Shown: one piece after another, positions 1-7,752 of the stretch | Layout of the letters: every line of letters starts with the position of its first letter | Numbering within the stretch: the stretch's first letter is position 1 | Assembly: GCA_910584575.1 (NCBI GenBank) | Contig: CAJUBG010000076.1 | Coordinates: 1 to 13,422, forward strand | DNA: 13,422 bases | Reading direction: 5' to 3' | DNA from: an uncultured Dorea sp. | Lineage (GTDB): Bacteria > Bacillota > Clostridia > Lachnospirales > Lachnospiraceae | The notes under the pieces: generated by a model | The model's input: only the letters and a program-made list of their open reading frames with translations | Database searches by the model: none | Told to the model about the DNA's origin: nothing | Program-made: the position numbers and the translations under genes

Positions 1-9
1 TATCCTCAC
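1..9 (-). CDS. Possible start of a further leftward gene (partial)
   Basis: Reading leftward, GGAGG (17-21) is followed after 7 bases by GTG (9-7) and then codons for Arg and Ile before the window ends. The spacing is right for a ribosome binding site and start codon, and the gene order (a gene directly downstream of the Nudix gene on the same strand) is plausible. Only three codons are visible, so neither the reality of the gene nor its product can be judged. Confidence 0.3.
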
Positions 10-75
10 AAACGTTCCTCCCTCTGTCAAGATACTTCATTATATGCCGGGTATCATATTATATTCCTGCTTTCT

Positions 76-615
76 CTACTTCAGATACTTGGACTCGTAC
101 GCTAAAAGAGCCGCGATGGTCTTGGAATCCTCTATCTTGCCTGTAAAGATCATCTCCTTTAATTCCTCCATGGTATATGCCTTCACATCCACGTATTCCC
201 CCTCGTCCAGATGCTGGTGGGAGGGAATCAGATCTTTTGCTACATAGATTTCAATCTTCTCATTACAGAATGCAATGGTCGTCCTAAGGGTAAGCAGCCA
301 TTCTAGCTTCTCAGAGCGATAGCCCGTCTCCTCCTCCAACTCCCTCCTTGAGCAGTCAAGCCCTGGTTCATCCGGCGAATCCAGCTTTCCCGCCGGAATC
401 TCAAGGGTCTCCCTGTCAAGTGCGTTCCGGTACTGCCTGACCATCAGAATCCTTCCGTCCTCCATCACAGGCACGACTGCCGCCGCGCCGTCATGATGGA
501 TAAAATCCCATTCTGCCGTGCTTCCGTCTGGGAATTCCATGTAGTCCTTGTATACGCTTAAGATGGTTCCCTTATAGATTAGTTTTCTTCCTGTCCGCTT
601 GATTTCATCACTCAT
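76..615 (-). CDS. Nudix hydrolase, ADP-ribose pyrophosphatase-like
   Basis: This 179-residue protein has the Nudix fold and probably hydrolyses ADP-ribose or a related nucleoside diphosphate sugar to AMP plus a sugar phosphate in the cytoplasm. The Nudix box runs from about residue 76 to 99: G76, E83, then RELEEETGY (91-99), which supplies the metal-binding glutamates. The EIPAGKLD stretch just before it and the N-terminal beta-rich half are typical of the ADP-ribose pyrophosphatase group (NudF/YqkG type). The Gly-to-Glu spacing is six residues rather than the consensus five, a one-residue insertion. The ATG start is preceded by AGGTG (623-627) at 7 bases. It lies 17 bases downstream of the Uma2-like gene and is probably co-transcribed with it. 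Substrate is inferred from family resemblance only. Confidence 0.88.
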   Translation of the reverse strand: MSDEIKRTGRKLIYKGTILSVYKDYMEFPDGSTAEWDFIHHDGAAAVVPVMEDGRILMVRQYRNALDRETLEIPAGKLDSPDEPGLDCSRRELEEETGYRSEKLEWLLTLRTTIAFCNEKIEIYVAKDLIPSHQHLDEGEYVDVKAYTMEELKEMIFTGKIEDSKTIAALLAYESKYLK

Positions 616-632
616 GTCTTATCACCTTCCCT

Positions 633-1166
633 TTATTCAATCCTTATAGAAAAATCCTCATAGATTCCTGCCGGAACATCCTTCCCAAACGGATACTCGT
701 CCATCGTGTCTCTCTCGAAATTATACACTGTAACAATTTCTCTCGTTGAATCCACAACCCAATACTCCCTCACGCCTGCAGTCCGGTACTTAAATAACTT
801 CTTATAGTAATCCATTGTTCTGCTGCTTGGAGATACAACCTCAATCACCCAATCCGGCGCGCCCTGGCATCCCCTGTCTGTAATCTTGTCCTTGTCACAT
901 ATAACACTGATATCTGGTTCAACATAATTCTTATCATCCTTATTCAAAAATACAGCAAATGGGGATGGAAACACTTCACAATCACCTCTTTTGCTTTGAA
1001 GGTAATTCCCTATCTCTCTGTCAAAAAAGTGCACTAGCCTTTGATGGTTCGTATTGGGGGGCGCCATATAATAGATCTGTCCATCTATCAATTCCGCCCT
1101 CTCTCTATCTGGCAATGCATAGATATCATCTATAGTATAGATTTCTTCTTTTCTTATTACATTCAT
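633..1166 (-). CDS. Uma2 family (DUF820) putative endonuclease
   Basis: This 177-residue protein matches the Uma2 family, a PD-(D/E)XK nuclease-fold group of largely unknown function. Visible family features are the N-terminal segment ending in ELIDG.IYYM, EPDISVI with Asp at about residue 85, WVIEVVSPSS with Glu at about residue 109, and the C-terminal YYKKLFKY..AGVREYWVVD block. Asp85 and Glu109 are the expected metal ligands. The frame can be extended to a TTG at 1172, but GGAGG (1174-1178) is only 1 base from that codon and 7 bases from the ATG at 1166, so the ATG is the likely start. It sits between rny and a Nudix gene, an unusual place for this family within an otherwise core cluster. 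DNA cleavage is inferred from the fold and not shown. Confidence 0.85.
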   Translation of the reverse strand: MNVIRKEEIYTIDDIYALPDRERAELIDGQIYYMAPPNTNHQRLVHFFDREIGNYLQSKRGDCEVFPSPFAVFLNKDDKNYVEPDISVICDKDKITDRGCQGAPDWVIEVVSPSSRTMDYYKKLFKYRTAGVREYWVVDSTREIVTVYNFERDTMDEYPFGKDVPAGIYEDFSIRIE

Positions 1167-1201
1167 TATCAAACCTCCATTAAGGTATATCCTAAATGTA
1201 T

Positions 1202-1246
1202 AAAAATAAGGAAAGCCCTAAACTCTTTCAATTCAAGACTTTCCTT
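1202..1246 (-). terminator. Probable rho-independent terminator of rny
   Basis: On the minus strand an 8-base stem AAGGAAAG (1246-1239) pairs with CTTTCCTT (1215-1208) across a 23-base loop and is followed by ATTTTTA. It lies about 30 bases after the rny stop. The loop is long, so the hairpin may be only moderately efficient, and the Uma2-Nudix pair could be partly served by readthrough. Confidence 0.55.
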
Positions 1247-1276
1247 AGTTTTCATATCAATGTTTCCTTAAAAACC

Positions 1277-2830
1277 TTACTTAGCATAGCTTGTCACCCG
1301 TGATTCACGGATTACGTTCACCTTAATCTGTCCGGGATACTCTAACTCATACTCAATCTGCTTCGCAATATCCCTTGCCATTAATACCATGTCTGCATCA
1401 GATACCTGCTCTGGAACTACCATAACTCGAATCTCTCTACCTGCTTGAATCGCAAAAGATTTATCAACCCCCTTGAACTGGTTGGTGATATCTTCTAATT
1501 GTTTTAACCTGTTTGTGTATGTCTCTAATGTCTCTCTCCTGGCGCCTGGTCTTGCGGCTGAAATAGTATCCGCCGCCTGTACGACGCAAGCAATCAGACT
1601 TTCCGGTTCTACGTCGCCATGATGGGCTTCTACTGCGTTGATGACCGTAGCGGATTCCTTGTACTTCCTGCAAAGATCCACTCCAATCTGAATATGTGAG
1701 CCCTCCACATCATGATCGATAGATTTGCCGACATCGTGTAAAAGTCCGGCACGCTTGGCGATTCTGACATCCAGCCCGATCTCGCCAGCCAAAAGCCCTG
1801 CCAGTTGTGAAACCTCAATCGAATGCTTCAACGCATTCTGTCCGTAACTGGTGCGGAACTTCATACGGCCAAGTAACCGGATCAGTTCCGGATGGATTCC
1901 GTGAACTCCCACCTCCAGGGCCGCCGCCTCTCCTTCTTCTCGAATCATGGCATCTACTTCTTTCTGCGCTTTTTCAACCATCTCCTCAATTCTTGCCGGA
2001 TGAATCCGTCCGTCAACAATCAATTTCTCCAGCGCAATCCTCGCAACTTCTCTCCGGATTGGATCAAAGCCGGACAATACAACCGCCTCCGGTGTATCGT
2101 CAATGATCAGCTCAACGCCCGTCATCGTCTCCAATGTACGGATATTGCGCCCCTCACGTCCAATGATCCTTCCCTTCATCTCGTCGCTTGGAAGCTGTAC
2201 AACCGAAATTGTAGTCTCCGCAACATGATCTGCCGCGCATCTCTGGATTGCAGTCACGACATATTCCTTCGCCTTCTTGTCTGCTTCTTCCTTCGCCTGC
2301 GCCTCTAATTCCTTAATCATCTTTGCGGTGTCATGTTTTACATCGTCTTCAACAGTTTTTAACAAATACTCTTTTGCTTGTTCGGAGGTAAGTCCTGAGA
2401 TTCTTTCTAGTTCCTGTACTCTCTGGCTGCCCAGCTCGTCCACTTTCGCTTCGCGCTGTCTTAGCTGTTCTTCTTTTGCTGCAAATCCTGCCTCACGCTT
2501 CTCAATAGCATCAGCCTTCTTATCTAAAGCCTCCTCCTTGGAAAGAACGCGCTTCTCATAGCGTTGTAACTCATTCCTGCGTTCCTTAGTCTCTTTTTCA
2601 AGCTCATTCTTGTTCTTGATAGACTCCTCTTTAATCTCCAAGAGAGACTCCTTCTTTTTTGCCTCAGCCGTCTTAACCGCATCATCAATAATCTCCCTGG
2701 CTTTTGTCTCCGCATTCCCAATCTTAGAATCTGCATTCTTCTTCAGATTGGAAACTGTTAAGAAATGACTGATGACTGCCGCTGCCGCGATTAGCACAAC
2801 TCCCACAGCAATCCATATTCCATTCGGCAC
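1277..2830 (-). CDS. rny: Ribonuclease Y
   Basis: RNase Y is the membrane-anchored endoribonuclease that starts mRNA decay in many Firmicutes. The 517-residue product has the full family layout: an N-terminal membrane segment (about residues 5-26), a long charged coiled coil (about 30-190), a KH RNA-binding domain with GRIIGREGRNI (220-230), and an HD phosphohydrolase domain with H336 and the HDVGKS motif (365-370) that holds the catalytic metal. Length agrees with the usual 510-520 residues. The start is GTG at 2830, supported by AAGGAGG (2838-2844) at 7 bases. It is downstream of recA-recX on the same strand, an arrangement common in Firmicutes, but has its own promoter. Nothing in the sequence suggests damage. 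Confidence 0.97.
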   Translation of the reverse strand: MPNGIWIAVGVVLIAAAAVISHFLTVSNLKKNADSKIGNAETKAREIIDDAVKTAEAKKKESLLEIKEESIKNKNELEKETKERRNELQRYEKRVLSKEEALDKKADAIEKREAGFAAKEEQLRQREAKVDELGSQRVQELERISGLTSEQAKEYLLKTVEDDVKHDTAKMIKELEAQAKEEADKKAKEYVVTAIQRCAADHVAETTISVVQLPSDEMKGRIIGREGRNIRTLETMTGVELIIDDTPEAVVLSGFDPIRREVARIALEKLIVDGRIHPARIEEMVEKAQKEVDAMIREEGEAAALEVGVHGIHPELIRLLGRMKFRTSYGQNALKHSIEVSQLAGLLAGEIGLDVRIAKRAGLLHDVGKSIDHDVEGSHIQIGVDLCRKYKESATVINAVEAHHGDVEPESLIACVVQAADTISAARPGARRETLETYTNRLKQLEDITNQFKGVDKSFAIQAGREIRVMVVPEQVSDADMVLMARDIAKQIEYELEYPGQIKVNVIRESRVTSYAK

Positions 2831-2877
2831 AGGAGCACCTCCTTATTCAGTTTTCATTGTACAACTACAACACTTAA

Positions 2878-2906
2878 ATTCTATACTGTTTTGCCGAAGA
2901 TGTCAA
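2878..2906 (-). promoter_or_regulatory. Sigma-A promoter of rny
   Basis: On the minus strand TTGACA (2906-2901) and TAGAAT (2883-2878) are 17 bases apart, an almost consensus vegetative promoter about 45 bases upstream of the rny start. It shows that rny can be expressed independently of the SOS-controlled recA-recX unit. Confidence 0.75.
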
Positions 2907-3029
2907 GCATTCCACCCATAACATTTGAACATCTATAAATGCTCATATGAACATTCTTTCATTCCTTCCTGGCAACAGGAAACGCAGACGGCTTATCCCA
3001 CACAAAATATACTCGGTATACCATGGGTA

Positions 3030-3641
3030 TCAGTAAGGCTCACTGAACTCTATCACCCGCCGGATTTCGTCATACCGGAACCCCTTGCGCATCAGGTAAC
3101 CTGCTATCTTCTGCTTCTGCATGTAGTCCGCCGTATCTGAATCAAACTTTTTCTTTCTGAGAAGAGCTTCTATCGCCGCCCTTTCATCCTCCCCGTCATA
3201 GTATTCCTCCAAAGCAACCTTGGCCTCCTCCCTGTCAATCCCCTTCCGGCACAGGGCAGCATAGAGCTCATTCCGGCTCTTTTTATTCTTCCGGCCTTCA
3301 ATAAAACTGCGGGCATATTCCGCGTCATTGAGATAGCCAAAGGACTTCACGTAATCCAACGCGCTCTCCGTCACATCGGCAGGGTATCCCCCCTGCAAAA
3401 GCTTTGTGCGAAGCTGCGCCTCCGTGCGGCCCATGTCGTTCAAAAGATGCAAGGCTCTGGCCTTCGCCCTCTTTAGCACCACCTTCTGAAGAATCTCTGC
3501 GTAAACCTCCTCAGTCATCTCCTTCTTTTCCTCAATCCGGTATCGTGACAGCTCTCCCTTATATAAGACAAACGCCGCCTGCCCGTCCACATATACCTGA
3601 AACCGTGTCTTTGCCACAGGCTCTATCTTCGTTACAGTCAT
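3030..3641 (-). CDS. recX: Regulatory protein RecX
   Basis: RecX binds RecA filaments and modulates recombinase activity. The 203-residue protein is helical and made of RecX three-helix repeats: segments such as ALHLLNDMGRTEAQLRTKL (about residue 63-81), GYLNDAEYARSFIEGR and KIAGYLMRKGFRYDEI fit the family. Its ATG lies 2 bases after the recA stop codon, and its ribosome binding site (GAGGA, 3651-3655) is inside the end of recA, so the two are almost certainly co-transcribed and translationally coupled. Regulation should therefore follow the LexA box in front of recA. Length is within the family range. Confidence 0.93.
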   Translation of the reverse strand: MTVTKIEPVAKTRFQVYVDGQAAFVLYKGELSRYRIEEKKEMTEEVYAEILQKVVLKRAKARALHLLNDMGRTEAQLRTKLLQGGYPADVTESALDYVKSFGYLNDAEYARSFIEGRKNKKSRNELYAALCRKGIDREEAKVALEEYYDGEDERAAIEALLRKKKFDSDTADYMQKQKIAGYLMRKGFRYDEIRRVIEFSEPY

Positions 3642-3643
3642 CC

Positions 3644-4816
3644 TTATACTTCCTCAGCCGGCTCTTTGTCCTCAGAGCCGGACTCCTTCGGCGCTTCGCC
3701 ACCTTCTGCGTCATCCTCCTCCGGCTCGTCCGCCTTCGCCTTTCCGGACGCCTTCCTGCCGCCCTTCTTGCCCCCATCCTTTGGCATAGGCTTCACATTC
3801 TTGTCCTCCAGCGGCGCATCCTCCCCGATATTGTAGTGGCTTCGTATCTTCGCCTCCAACTCCTCCATCACTTCAGGATGCTCTTTTAAATAGGTCTTGG
3901 CATTCTCACGGCCCTGGCCGATCTTATCCCCGTTATATGCAAACCAGGCGCCACTCTTGCTGACAAGCTTTAATTCCACGGCAAGGTCCAGGATATCACC
4001 CTCCCTGGAAATGCCCTTGCCGAACATAATGTCGAACTCCGCCTCCTTAAACGGCGGCGCAATCTTATTCTTCACCACCTTCACGCGGGTCCTGTTCCCC
4101 ACCATGTCTCCACTCTGCTTCAATGTCTCAATCCTTCTGACGTCCATACGTATCGACGCATAAAACTTAAGGGCGCGCCCTCCTGTGGTAGTCTCCGGAT
4201 TCCCAAACATAACGCCCACCTTCTCACGAAGCTGGTTGATAAAGATTACGACACAGTTGGACTTGCTGATTACAGGCGTCAGCTTACGAAGGGCCTGGGA
4301 CATAAGCCTTGCCTGGAGTCCCACGTGACTGTCGCCCATATCCCCTTCAATCTCCTGCTTTGGCACCAGCGCGGCAACGGAATCCACCACAATAATATCC
4401 ATAGCCCCTGAGCGCACCATAGTCTCCGTAATCTCAAGAGCCTGATCCCCGCTGTCCGGCTGAGAGATGTACAGCTCGTCGATATCCACGCCAATATTCT
4501 TCGCATAGACAGGGTCCAGCGCGTGCTCCGCATCGATAAAGCCTGCAATTCCTCCCCTCTTTTGCACCTCCGCAATCATATGTAAGGCAACCGTGGTCTT
4601 ACCGCTGGACTCCGGCCCGTAGACCTCCACAATCCTTCCCCGCGGGACGCCGCCAAGCCCTAAAGCCAGGTCAAGGCTTAACGAGCCGGTGGGAATCGTC
4701 TCCACCGCCACCTGGGCCTTAGGGTCTCCAAGCTTCATAACCGTACCCTTCCCAAAATCCTTCTCAAGCTTCGCTATCGCAGCATCCAATGCCTTCTTCT
4801 TATCTTCATTCGCCAT
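3644..4816 (-). CDS. recA: Recombinase RecA
   Basis: RecA is the ATP-dependent strand-exchange protein of homologous recombination and the co-protease that triggers LexA self-cleavage. The 390-residue product shows Walker A GPESSGKTT (67-75), Walker B IIVVD (141-145), loop L1 around EIEGDMGDSHVG (155-166) and loop L2 around EKVGVMFGNPETTTGG (198-213). The core ends near residue 335 and is followed by a tail of about 50 residues: first Lys/Gly-rich, then Glu/Asp-rich. This is longer than the tail of E. coli RecA (about 352 residues in total). The start is the ATG at 4816 with AAGGAG (4825-4830) at 8 bases. A perfect LexA site lies just upstream. recX follows after 2 bases. Confidence 0.98.
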   Translation of the reverse strand: MANEDKKKALDAAIAKLEKDFGKGTVMKLGDPKAQVAVETIPTGSLSLDLALGLGGVPRGRIVEVYGPESSGKTTVALHMIAEVQKRGGIAGFIDAEHALDPVYAKNIGVDIDELYISQPDSGDQALEITETMVRSGAMDIIVVDSVAALVPKQEIEGDMGDSHVGLQARLMSQALRKLTPVISKSNCVVIFINQLREKVGVMFGNPETTTGGRALKFYASIRMDVRRIETLKQSGDMVGNRTRVKVVKNKIAPPFKEAEFDIMFGKGISREGDILDLAVELKLVSKSGAWFAYNGDKIGQGRENAKTYLKEHPEVMEELEAKIRSHYNIGEDAPLEDKNVKPMPKDGGKKGGRKASGKAKADEPEEDDAEGGEAPKESGSEDKEPAEEV

Positions 4817-4839
4817 CTTAAAATCTCCTTTTCGCTCAA

Positions 4840-4853
4840 CGAACGAATGTTCG
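4840..4853. promoter_or_regulatory. LexA (SOS) box of recA
   Basis: CGAACGAATGTTCG matches the Gram-positive LexA operator CGAAC-N4-GTTCG exactly in both half-sites. It lies 24 bases upstream of the recA ATG, between the -10 element and the ribosome binding site, where LexA would block transcription start or early elongation. This puts recA and recX under SOS control. Confidence 0.92.
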
Positions 4854-4866
4854 TTTTCTGATTAAT

Positions 4867-4895
4867 ATAGTAGTATACTTGTTACAAAATGTCAA
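4867..4895 (-). promoter_or_regulatory. Probable recA promoter
   Basis: On the minus strand a perfect TTGACA (4895-4890) is followed after 17 bases by TACTAT (4872-4867). The -10 element is only 4 of 6 to consensus, but the position fits the LexA box, which would cover the transcription start. The 154 bases from here to dacF (4896-5049) hold no gene. They contain a weak GCAGG/CCTGC hairpin without a T-run and a 10-base direct repeat CACTTTCTCT (4992-5001, 5033-5042). Confidence 0.6.
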
Positions 4896-5049
4896 CACCA
4901 AATTCAGGAAAAAACATGAAAAACTTTGGACTTATCCAGACGTACATTTTAGAAGCTGTTCAGAAAAACAGAATGTGATTTTAAAATACCACACTTTCTC
5001 TTATTTTGTCAACCGCAGGCTTTCAAATCCTGCACTTTCTCTATTGGCC

Positions 5050-6255
5050 TTACAGCAGGGCCAGCCGCGTAATCCAACGCACTGCCCAGTTAAAATCCCT
5101 CTCCCTGACATCTTCGCCTGCCACAATCTGATATGAGGCAATCTCCTCCCCATCAAGGAGATACCGGACGCTTCCTGCCACATCTCCCTCCCTCACAGGC
5201 GCCGTCAAGGTATCCTCCACCTCGGTCTTTATCTCCACCCCTTCATCCTCACGCAGCAGCACAGGAATCTCCTCCTTTTCCTCCACACGCACAGGGACGA
5301 AAAGCTCAGTCTCATAAGGCGTTTTCTCCTCCACGCCGTTTTTGACCTCCACCTTTGGCAAATCAACGTCCTCCCACACATCCCGATACTGATAGTTGGC
5401 AATCCCATACTCCATCAGTTTTCGGGTATCCTTCCATTTGTAACTCTTATTGTTGGGCCATCCGCAGGCAAGCAGCGCCACGATAAATGTCCTGCCGTCC
5501 CGTTCTAACGCCCCCACATAGCAGTAGCCCGCATCCGAGGTAAATCCGGTCTTTCCGGTCAGCGCCCCCTCCATCATATCCAGAAACGCATTGTGGTTGA
5601 CACAGGAAAAACTGCGTCCCCCCTCCACATCGCTGAACTGGTAATTCTTTGTGCGGGTAATCTCAAGAAATTCCTCCCTGCAGGGAGACTCCATAATACA
5701 GTACCGCATAATCATGGCCAAATCCCTGGCCGTCGTGGAGTGTATCCCTCCCTCGTCGCTCTCGTCAAGCCCGTTTGGCGTCACAAAATGGGTATCCATA
5801 CACCCTAATTCCTTTGCCTTCTGATTCATCAGCTTCGCAAATTCCTCCACAGTCCCCGAAATTCCCTCTGCAATCACCACTGCGCTGTCATTGTGGGATT
5901 CCAGCATCAGGGAATACAGAAGGTCCTTAAGATAGAATTTCTCCTGGTCTCTGACGCCAAGCTTCACCTTGGGCCTGCCTGCCGCATAAGCCGACGCTGT
6001 CACCACCTGTCCCTCCTCCTGGTTCTCCAACGCCAGAATGCAGGTCATAATCTTGGTGGTACTCGCCATGGGACGAAGCTCATTTTCTTCTTTTCCAAAT
6101 AAAACACGCCCACTGTCAGCATCCATCAATACCGCTGACCGGGCGTATAACTCCTTTGGCGCCCCTGCGTTCTCCTCTGCCCGAACCAGAATATTTCCCA
6201 ATCCAGTAAGCAGCAAACAAATCACGAGACTCCACACTGTCATTTTCTTTTTCAT
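5050..6255 (-). CDS. dacF: D-alanyl-D-alanine carboxypeptidase (DacF-like, S11 family)
   Basis: This is a penicillin-binding serine peptidase that removes the terminal D-Ala from peptidoglycan stem peptides outside the membrane. The N-terminus (MKKK then a hydrophobic run ending near LVRAEE) is a signal peptide. Catalytic motifs are S65-TTK (SxxK, within MASTTKIM), SHN (SxN) in LESHNDSAV and KTG in LTGKTGFTSDAGY, followed by the C-terminal PBP5-type beta domain. The frame extends to GTG codons at 6267 and 6264, but ATG 6255 gives the cleanest signal peptide. No strong ribosome binding site is directly upstream of it. A strong GGAGGAGG lies further up (6298-6305), and a five-codon reading frame (6269-6252) ends in an ATGA overlap with this start. 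The gene follows scpB, a linkage common in Clostridia. The dacF symbol is by resemblance and context. Confidence 0.9.
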   Translation of the reverse strand: MKKKMTVWSLVICLLLTGLGNILVRAEENAGAPKELYARSAVLMDADSGRVLFGKEENELRPMASTTKIMTCILALENQEEGQVVTASAYAAGRPKVKLGVRDQEKFYLKDLLYSLMLESHNDSAVVIAEGISGTVEEFAKLMNQKAKELGCMDTHFVTPNGLDESDEGGIHSTTARDLAMIMRYCIMESPCREEFLEITRTKNYQFSDVEGGRSFSCVNHNAFLDMMEGALTGKTGFTSDAGYCYVGALERDGRTFIVALLACGWPNNKSYKWKDTRKLMEYGIANYQYRDVWEDVDLPKVEVKNGVEEKTPYETELFVPVRVEEKEEIPVLLREDEGVEIKTEVEDTLTAPVREGDVAGSVRYLLDGEEIASYQIVAGEDVRERDFNWAVRWITRLALL

Positions 6256-6327
6256 CCGCCACACCACATATCACTACATTACTGCAATATATGTGAACCT
6301 CCTCCTGCCTATTCCTTAAAAATCCTT

Positions 6328-6906
6328 TTAGATATCCAGCTTAAGCTGTACCTCCTCTAAAGCCTCCTCCTTAAAGCTTTCCAACTGCTCTGCGTTTAAG
6401 CTCGGCAGGTCGTCCACAGACTGAACGCTGAAACGCCTTAAGAATTCCTCTGTTGTCCCAAACAGGATGGGTTTTCCCGGCGCGTCCAGCCTTCCGCACT
6501 CGCATACCAGATTATACTCCACCAGCTTGTTGACCGCATGGTCTGACTTCACCCCGCGAATCTTCTCAACCTCCAGCTTCGTCACCGGCTGCTTATACGC
6601 AATGATTGACAGCGTCTCAAGGAGAACGTCCGTCAGCACATACTTTTTCGGCTGCTTTGCCACCCGAATCAGATACTCGTAAGTCTCCTTCTTCGTACAC
6701 ATCTGAAATGCGTCCTCCAGCTCAATTACTCGGATTCCTCTGTCTTGCGCCTCATACTTGTCCATCAGCCTGTGTATAATCTTTCGGGTGGTGTCCTTGT
6801 CATGGCCGATTGCGGCTGCAATCTTCTCCAATTCCACAGAATTCCCCATCGTAAACAGGATCGCCTCTATAACTCCCTCTAATCTGCTAATTTCCACTTC
6901 GTCCAT
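6328..6906 (-). CDS. scpB: Segregation and condensation protein B
   Basis: ScpB dimers bind ScpA and, with Smc, form the bacterial condensin that compacts and segregates the chromosome. The 192-residue product has two winged-helix domains: an N-terminal one beginning LEGVIEAILFTMGN and a second one containing the family signature around AYKQPVTKLEVEKIRGV followed by HAVNKLVE, with the typical GRPxLFGTTEEFL-like segment present as GKPILFGTTEEFL. The open frame extends to a TTG at 6936, overlapping scpA by 8 bases. The ATG at 6906 has purine-rich GAGGTGGAAAGGG just before it and gives the usual family length, so it is preferred; it lies 22 bases after scpA. It is co-transcribed with scpA. Confidence 0.94.
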   Translation of the reverse strand: MDEVEISRLEGVIEAILFTMGNSVELEKIAAAIGHDKDTTRKIIHRLMDKYEAQDRGIRVIELEDAFQMCTKKETYEYLIRVAKQPKKYVLTDVLLETLSIIAYKQPVTKLEVEKIRGVKSDHAVNKLVEYNLVCECGRLDAPGKPILFGTTEEFLRRFSVQSVDDLPSLNAEQLESFKEEALEEVQLKLDI

Positions 6907-6928
6907 AATCCCTTTCCACCTCTTTGCC

Positions 6929-7678
6929 CTAAGCAAATGCCTTCGACTGAATCATAATTTCATCAAAGGGGTGTTCCTGCTCAATCACAATCGTCCCCTC
7001 CTTCATCAACTGTAAGATTGCAAGAAAGGTCACCACAATCTGTGTCTTAGACCCCTGCTTTTCCAGCAGCTCACGAAAGCAAAACCTCTGGTGCCCCCTG
7101 GCATATTCCGTCACATATGCCAGTTTATCCGGCAAGGTCACCTCCTCCTTCTCAATCTTCCCAAACTTACTGCGGACCGGATCAATCTTGTCCACCCGCC
7201 TTTTCATCACCTCCCGAAACACCTTATGGAGACGTGAGAGAGTAAGATCGCCAAGGAGTTCATCCAGGTTCACAGGCTCCTCATACTCCCGTACCTCGTC
7301 CGGAATCGTAGGTTGTTTATACATCACCTGCTCTCCCTCCACCTGCCTGTCCCTAAGCTCATAAGACATATACTTATACATCTTATATTCCAAAAGTTGT
7401 GCGACCAACTCCTGGCGGGGGTCTTCCTCCTCCCCTTCCTCGTTCACCTCTTTAGGCAGCAGCATCCGGCACTTGATATCCAAAAGGGTCGCCGCCATCA
7501 CCAAAAACTCGCTCATAATGTTAAGGTCTTCCTTCTCCATGGCCTTGATGTACTCCATATACTGGTTCGTAATCTCCACAATGGGAATATCATAGATATC
7601 AATCTTATTCTTATCAATCAAATGCAGCAACAAATCCAACGGTCCCTCAAAGACCTGCAATTTTACCGGAATCCCCAT
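6929..7678 (-). CDS. scpA: Segregation and condensation protein A
   Basis: ScpA is the kleisin that bridges Smc heads and binds the ScpB dimer. The 249-residue protein starts with the conserved kleisin segment FEGPLDLLLHLIDKNKIDIYD (about residues 9-29), continues with ITNQYMEYI and the LVMAATLLDIKCRMLLP helix, has an acidic linker (about residues 79-87), and ends with a winged-helix domain (TFLAILQLMKEGTIVIEQ). Length matches the family. The ATG has AGGAG (7685-7689) at 6 bases. Its own promoter lies directly upstream, and scpB follows. Confidence 0.96.
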   Translation of the reverse strand: MGIPVKLQVFEGPLDLLLHLIDKNKIDIYDIPIVEITNQYMEYIKAMEKEDLNIMSEFLVMAATLLDIKCRMLLPKEVNEEGEEEDPRQELVAQLLEYKMYKYMSYELRDRQVEGEQVMYKQPTIPDEVREYEEPVNLDELLGDLTLSRLHKVFREVMKRRVDKIDPVRSKFGKIEKEEVTLPDKLAYVTEYARGHQRFCFRELLEKQGSKTQIVVTFLAILQLMKEGTIVIEQEHPFDEIMIQSKAFA

Positions 7679-7715
7679 AGAACTCTCCTAAATTTGATTA
7701 AATTTCAACCGTACT

Positions 7716-7744
7716 ATTATACAGGATAATTTCTGTTTTCACAA
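7716..7744 (-). promoter_or_regulatory. Sigma-A promoter of scpA-scpB
   Basis: On the minus strand TTGTGA (7744-7739) and a perfect TATAAT (7721-7716) are separated by 17 bases, ending 37 bases upstream of the scpA start. The promoter fills the 74-base gap after the phosphoesterase gene, where no terminator hairpin is visible, so some readthrough from that gene is possible. Confidence 0.8.
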
Positions 7745-7752
7745 GTTCCGGA

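Noticed and set aside
1892..2308. Rightward open frame of 138 codons within rny
   Set aside because: Antisense to the KH and coiled-coil coding part of RNase Y, with no ribosome binding site or familiar motif.
2922..2954. Second LexA site near rny
   Set aside because: The GAACAT and ATGCTC half-sites do not have the CGAAC-N4-GTTCG spacing, so they are not an SOS box.
3404..3889. Rightward open frame of 161 codons across the recA-recX junction
   Set aside because: Antisense shadow of recA and recX with low-complexity Leu, Arg and Pro content.
4956..4971. CTGTT/AACAG hairpin between dacF and recA as a terminator
   Set aside because: The 5-base stem is weak and no T-run follows on either strand at the right place.
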